From: CAYZUE01 sp964481825
GTDB taxonomy: Archaea; Hydrothermarchaeota; Hydrothermarchaeia; Hydrothermarchaeales; JALUUU01
Assembly: GCA_964481825.1 (NCBI GenBank)
Contig: CAYZUE010000020.1
Location: 1 to 18,622 of the forward strand
Direction of reading: 5' to 3'
DNA length: 18,622 bases
The notes beneath the pieces were generated by a model. It did no database searches. It was not told the DNA's origin and saw only the letters and a list, made by a program, of their open reading frames with translations. This document shows positions 15,222-18,622 of the stretch, in pieces. Both the position numbers and the translations under genes were made by a program. Every line of letters starts with the position of its first letter. Within the stretch, counting starts at the first letter, position 1.

Positions 15222-16283
15222 TTTTTCCCCTTGTACAATTATAGAGCGAGTAGGATAGGGTATATCAATATCATTAGCATCAAATTCTTTTTTAATTTTT
15301 GTACCTATACCTGAAGTGATTCGTCGTCGTATTTTTGCATCTTTAATCCAAACTCTGAGTTCAAGGTCTACGCTAGATTCTCCGAATTTTTTTACTACAA
15401 CTCGGGGAACAGGTTTCTCCGATACACCATTTGTTTTCTTTGCTATCCCAAGAAGTATGTTAGATGCTTCTTTTAAATCAGCTTCATATGCAATACCTAA
15501 AGGGATACGGACTCTAATACCATTAGGCATGGTACTATAATTTACTATATCCCTCTTTGCAATTTCAGAGTTTGGAATAACCATAATTATGTTATCTGTA
15601 GTTTTTATCCTAGTATTCCGTAATCCAATATCAACAACATCTCCCCAGGTAGCTGTGTTTTTTGGAGCATTCCATATCTCAATTCTGTCACCTAATTTGA
15701 ATGGCTTATCTATTATAATGAAAATTCCTGCGATCATATTTGATAAAGTGTTTTTTGCTGCAAGACCAATAGCCAATCCTGCAATTCCCATACCCGCTAC
15801 GAGTGGAAGAACTTCGATTCCTACTTGGCCTAATGCTAAGATTATGGTAAATATGTATATTGTAACAATTATTGTCTTATTTATAAGAGGGAACATTACT
15901 CTCTGATTATCATCTTTGGATTTTTTCAGCATTTGATTTTCAATTTTATCCAATAAAATTTTCACAATTTTAGTCAATGGTCTTGATAAAAACAATATTA
16001 AAATACCAGTAACCAGTCCCATACTATTTAAGCCGAATTGATTTCCGGCAAGGATTAATGTAACACCAAAAATAATGTATGAAACGCCCGTTCCAAGATA
16101 GTCGAATACTACATCATCTATATTGGATTTAGTCTTACTTGCTACTTTTGTTCCCACTTTATGTATTGCCTTCTTGATAGTATGAGCAGCAATAATACCA
16201 GTAGATAATATTAATATGCTGATTATGATACTCGGTAGGTATTCAATTAACTTTGTTTCCAAGACGACAATATCAAATTGCAT
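15213..16283 (-). CDS. mscS: MscS-family mechanosensitive ion channel
   Basis: The 356-residue membrane protein has an N-terminal hydrophobic helix at about 16-36, further helices around 65-110 and 130-155, and the Gly/Ala-rich pore helix GMGIAGLAIGLAAKNTLSNMIAG, followed by IDKPFKLGDRIEI. This is the MscS TM3 and beta-domain junction. The C-terminal cytoplasmic domain includes VPNSEIAKRDIVNYS and the alpha-beta part ending in DIDIPYPTRSI. Such channels open on membrane tension and release solutes in hypo-osmotic shock. The protein is larger than E. coli MscS (286) because of extra N-terminal helices. A TATA-like ATATTTAAATTTT at about 16302-16314 before the ATG suggests a leaderless single gene. 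Its 3' end overlaps the PUA gene tail-to-tail. Confidence 0.92.
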   Translation of the reverse strand: MQFDIVVLETKLIEYLPSIIISILILSTGIIAAHTIKKAIHKVGTKVASKTKSNIDDVVFDYLGTGVSYIIFGVTLILAGNQFGLNSMGLVTGILILFLSRPLTKIVKILLDKIENQMLKKSKDDNQRVMFPLINKTIIVTIYIFTIILALGQVGIEVLPLVAGMGIAGLAIGLAAKNTLSNMIAGIFIIIDKPFKLGDRIEIWNAPKNTATWGDVVDIGLRNTRIKTTDNIIMVIPNSEIAKRDIVNYSTMPNGIRVRIPLGIAYEADLKEASNILLGIAKKTNGVSEKPVPRVVVKKFGESSVDLELRVWIKDAKIRRRITSGIGTKIKKEFDANDIDIPYPTRSIIVQGEKLS

Positions 16284-16432
16284 AGATTTAAATATTATTA
16301 TAAAATTTAAATATTTTGGGGTAAAATAATTAAAATCACACTAGATTAGGATAAAACTTGATTCCATTAATTTAAAAAACTGAAATAAATTTCCTGTGAG
16401 TAATCATTTATTATTAAATTTTAGCAATCTAA

Positions 16433-17968
16433 TCATTTGATAATCTCTCTCTCAAAATCATATCCAGGTAACTGGCGCACACGCAGGTCAGGTATTGATT
16501 TTCCAATAGTAAAATGGTAGACTACAATCCAGTTGTCATCAAGTGAAAGCGTCTGAAGTACATCCGAATCAAAAAAGGCTCCAATACCTGTGGCATTCAA
16601 ACCTACAGATTCAGCCGCTAAATACAAGGCATGCCCCACCCTTCCAGCTGATTGATAAACAAGTCTAAAACCTCTTTCACCAAAAAATTCTAAGATTTTG
16701 TTATAATTAACTACCATCGAAATAGTAAAGACGCTATTAGATGCTATTGATTGATTTAGAGAGAGTTTCTTGGCAAGATTACGAACATCTCCCTCTTTAT
16801 ACATCTTGAATCTTGAATTTGATTCGTAACGGTATATACCCGGTACTAAACCGTCTATATGGTGGGCGTAAACAAAAAGATCTACCCACTCTCTCTCTAC
16901 TTTATCTTTTGTCCAATATCCAGACTGTTTCAAAGATAATCTAATCATCCATTCAACATCTTCTACTTTACAACTGCTAGAGCCATCATACTGAATACCT
17001 GAACGACGATTTCGAACCAAATTCGTCCATTTTTTGGAAAGGAATGATGAGGGTTTTTGTGGAGGAATAAATAAATCTTCTATTGGAGGCTCCGTTTTCG
17101 TCGCCAACTTGGTCGCACTAATTACCTCATCTATCTCAGGATAATGGATAACTGTTTCAGATAACTTGTTTGGACTACCCAAAGCCCGTATTGGTTTTAA
17201 GTTATACGGTTTGATTTTCCGAATTTTATTGCCAAACTCAATAAGGGATAAAGGGACTTCATCTAAGTTTGATAATCCAAAAAGGGAAGTCATGGATTCA
17301 TCATCGAAAGTCCTGCATGCATTTGAAATCCACCCTACCTGTGTCCCTGCAGTTCTTAAGGCGGCCTCTACGTGTCCTGCATCTAATAAACAATATCTAA
17401 ATGCCCGTTTCCTATATTTCCAGGCCTCTCTCCAGACAATAGTTGTGATCAAAATTTTTAATGGGGCATCAGTCTGACTTAAATAATTTGTTGCTATCCA
17501 GAGATTATCACTTCCAATAATCCGTTTTTCTAAATAAAATTCCTTCACATTAAAATGATATATTCCATCATCTAGGCCTAGGATACCTTGGGCAATTATG
17601 TATATTTCTTCAGCATGAAGGTTTCCAGATGAGGGATTCACTCTTAATGACCATTTAGAACCGTAATTGAGATCTTGTTTCCAAGCTGATATAGCAACAC
17701 TATGATATAGTATGGTAGATAGGGATTCTAGATCAAATGGGATGGGATCTTGTGTTATTGATGGCCATGAATTTTTAAAATTTGTCTTTGGAAGAGGAAG
17801 TTTAACAATGGGAGTGTCAACATATTTCCTAAACGGATTTGGTTGATTCATCCAGTCTAGATAGAAAGGGGTAGCATTCAGTTTTGCAATTGTATGTTTA
17901 GTTTGTTCCTGGTATTTTTTAGTAACACTAACACTTTTTAAAGAAACGTTATCGCTTAATTTTTTCAT
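16433..17968 (-). CDS. Double-domain SagB/ThcOx-type nitroreductase family protein
   Basis: The 511-residue protein carries two nitroreductase-like halves. The first (about residues 60-260) has LSTILYHSVAISAW, LRVNPSSGNLHAEEIYII, DGIYHFN and WREAWKYRKRAFRYCLLDAGHVEAAL. The second (about 300-500) has RRSGIQYDG, VPGIYRYESN and RLVYQSAGRVGHALYLAAESVGLNATGIGAF. SagB/ThcOx members are FMN enzymes; known ones oxidise azolines to azoles in modified peptides, but many are unassigned. One half may be catalytic and the other structural. No cyclodehydratase (YcaO) or obvious precursor peptide is present in the window, so peptide modification is not supported here. The gene is alone on its strand, with 149 bases before it and divergent to the small coiled-coil gene. 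Fold assignment is good; reaction unknown. Confidence 0.85.
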   Translation of the reverse strand: MKKLSDNVSLKSVSVTKKYQEQTKHTIAKLNATPFYLDWMNQPNPFRKYVDTPIVKLPLPKTNFKNSWPSITQDPIPFDLESLSTILYHSVAISAWKQDLNYGSKWSLRVNPSSGNLHAEEIYIIAQGILGLDDGIYHFNVKEFYLEKRIIGSDNLWIATNYLSQTDAPLKILITTIVWREAWKYRKRAFRYCLLDAGHVEAALRTAGTQVGWISNACRTFDDESMTSLFGLSNLDEVPLSLIEFGNKIRKIKPYNLKPIRALGSPNKLSETVIHYPEIDEVISATKLATKTEPPIEDLFIPPQKPSSFLSKKWTNLVRNRRSGIQYDGSSSCKVEDVEWMIRLSLKQSGYWTKDKVEREWVDLFVYAHHIDGLVPGIYRYESNSRFKMYKEGDVRNLAKKLSLNQSIASNSVFTISMVVNYNKILEFFGERGFRLVYQSAGRVGHALYLAAESVGLNATGIGAFFDSDVLQTLSLDDNWIVVYHFTIGKSIPDLRVRQLPGYDFEREIIK

Positions 17969-18137
17969 ATTCTTTTTAAGTTTATTTTAATAGCTTAATT
18001 TTTTTAAAGATATAAATGAGGATTCATATAGATTAAAAAATACTTAATTATAACGTATATAAATTAACTAAAATATTTTATAAGTTACTATTTTTGTTTT
18101 ATTAAATAGTTTGTAATTTAAAAAGCAATATTTTTTC
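17969..18137. other. AT-rich divergent intergenic region
   Basis: About 170 bases separate the SagB-type gene (minus) and the small coiled-coil gene (plus). Several TATA-like stretches (such as GTATATAAAT near 18055-18064 and TTTTATAAG near 18076-18084) could serve the plus-strand gene. I see no RNA gene or clear operator. Confidence 0.4.
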
Positions 18138-18143
18138 AGGAGG
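18138..18143 (+). promoter_or_regulatory. Strong Shine-Dalgarno of the small coiled-coil gene
   Basis: AGGAGG lies eight bases before ATG 18152 and four before an out-of-frame ATG at 18148. The latter opens only a nine-codon frame ending at 18177. The spacing favours 18152 as the real start. Confidence 0.65.
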
Positions 18144-18151
18144 ATAGATGT

Positions 18152-18313
18152 ATGCTAACAATGGATCTTATGGATGAAATAGAACAATTAAAAGAACGTA
18201 ACAAAAAACTCGAAGAACGGTTAGATAGTATTGATAAAGAAACTGAAGAATGTTGGTTGTTATTAGATAAAAGATTTAGAGCGATTGAAAATAAGGTCTT
18301 TTTGGAAAAATAA
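18152..18313 (+). CDS. Small coiled-coil protein, unknown function
   Basis: This is a 53-codon frame, shorter than common gene-calling limits, with AGGAGG eight bases before its ATG. The product is highly charged with heptad-like spacing of Leu and Ile (MDEIEQLKERNKKLEERLDS, then IDKETEEC and IENKVFLEK), so a two-helix or single coiled coil is expected. One Cys and one Trp are present. There is no signal peptide or membrane segment. I do not recognise the family. It is followed after 29 bases by the next plus-strand gene, so the two may be co-transcribed. The strong ribosome binding site and coherent amphipathic sequence argue that it is real. Confidence 0.6.
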   Translation: MLTMDLMDEIEQLKERNKKLEERLDSIDKETEECWLLLDKRFRAIENKVFLEK

Positions 18314-18342
18314 CTGAACATTAATTTTTTTTTTTAAAAATT

Positions 18343-18622
18343 ATGATTAGAATTAGAGATTTCGTTGAAACCCACGAAGGGCTTATATTTGCAGTGGTAT
18401 CCCCTTCACTATCAAAAGAAAGGATTCATGCATATTTGCGGTATTTCCCTTCCTTAAATGGTGAAAGGAGTAAAGATAAAAAAAAATATACCAAAGTAAC
18501 CTCAACTCAACAATCGATAAAGTATCTTAAAAAATATTATCCCTTCTACCTTGACAACAACAATCAATACATTCCTAATAATAAAATTAAAACTATTTAT
18601 CGACCTGAATCCCGACTTAAAG
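18343..18622 (+). CDS. Conserved archaeal protein resembling predicted nucleotidyltransferase COG2413, N-terminal part
   Basis: The frame opens at ATG 18343 and runs off the window end; 93 codons are visible. The N-terminus IRDFVETHEGLIFAVVSP, then LRYFPSLNGERS, YTKVTSTQQSIKYLKKYYPFYL and the IYRPESRLK segment match, from memory, archaeal proteins annotated as predicted nucleotidyltransferase (COG2413). The expected catalytic GS..D nucleotidyltransferase motif would lie beyond the end, so activity cannot be judged. A run of T precedes the ATG and there is no clear ribosome binding site. Family assignment is moderate; function is unproven in the family. Confidence 0.6.
   Translation, partial: MIRIRDFVETHEGLIFAVVSPSLSKERIHAYLRYFPSLNGERSKDKKKYTKVTSTQQSIKYLKKYYPFYLDNNNQYIPNNKIKTIYRPESRLK

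Noticed and set aside
18148..18177. Nine-codon leader peptide
   Set aside because: Its ATG is only four bases after AGGAGG and out of frame with the 53-codon gene; no attenuator structure is visible.

Overview
The window looks like an AT-rich archaeal chromosome segment. By eye it is about one third G+C, except for a richer left edge. The archaeal markers are ribosomal protein L37e, an Sm-like archaeal protein (LSm), an MCT-1-type PUA protein, three formylmethanofuran dehydrogenase subunits, TATA boxes about 25-30 bases before many start codons, and oligo-T ends. The LSm-L37e-purF order and the fwd genes suggest a euryarchaeon-like lineage with tetrahydromethanopterin-linked C1 metabolism. 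I cannot fix the taxon; a Thermoplasmata-related archaeon is only a guess.

Layout. Bases 1-155 hold the 3' end of a PfkB-family sugar/nucleoside kinase, converging on a small AbrB-like gene. A tRNA-Arg(UCG) follows. The kinase fragment is clearly richer in G+C than everything to the right of the tRNA. Next is a compact operon, fwdD-fwdA-fwdC, which lacks the catalytic fwdB. A leaderless RNA-processing-type metallo-beta-lactamase gene and a tRNA-Ser(CGA) come after it. A 540-base AT-rich gap leads to a small two-gene unit encoding a winged-helix protein and a serine recombinase. A 38-bp imperfect palindrome centred on TG lies just beyond the recombinase gene and resembles a serine-recombinase crossover site.

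The rest is mainly housekeeping on the minus strand: trpB2, an ATP-NAD/AcoX-type kinase, valS with a small metallo-beta-lactamase gene overlapping its start, tRNA-Ala(GGC), and the LSm-L37e-purF operon. A PUA-domain gene is divergent from LSm. It converges on an MscS channel gene, which is followed by a double-domain SagB-type nitroreductase. At the right end are a 53-codon coiled-coil gene with a strong ribosome binding site and the start of a conserved archaeal protein resembling the COG2413 family.

How the genes work together. FwdA, FwdC and FwdD would belong to the complex that links CO2 or formate to methanofuran; the redox subunits must be encoded elsewhere. LSm, L37e, PUA, ValRS and three tRNAs serve translation and RNA metabolism. 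PurF begins purine synthesis and TrpB2 makes tryptophan from indole or a related substrate. The winged-helix/recombinase pair looks like a mobile or recently acquired module. I found no CRISPR array, no rRNA and no complete insertion sequence. The best candidates for something new are the recombinase module with its possible att site, the composition break at tRNA-Arg, and the isolated double SagB protein.
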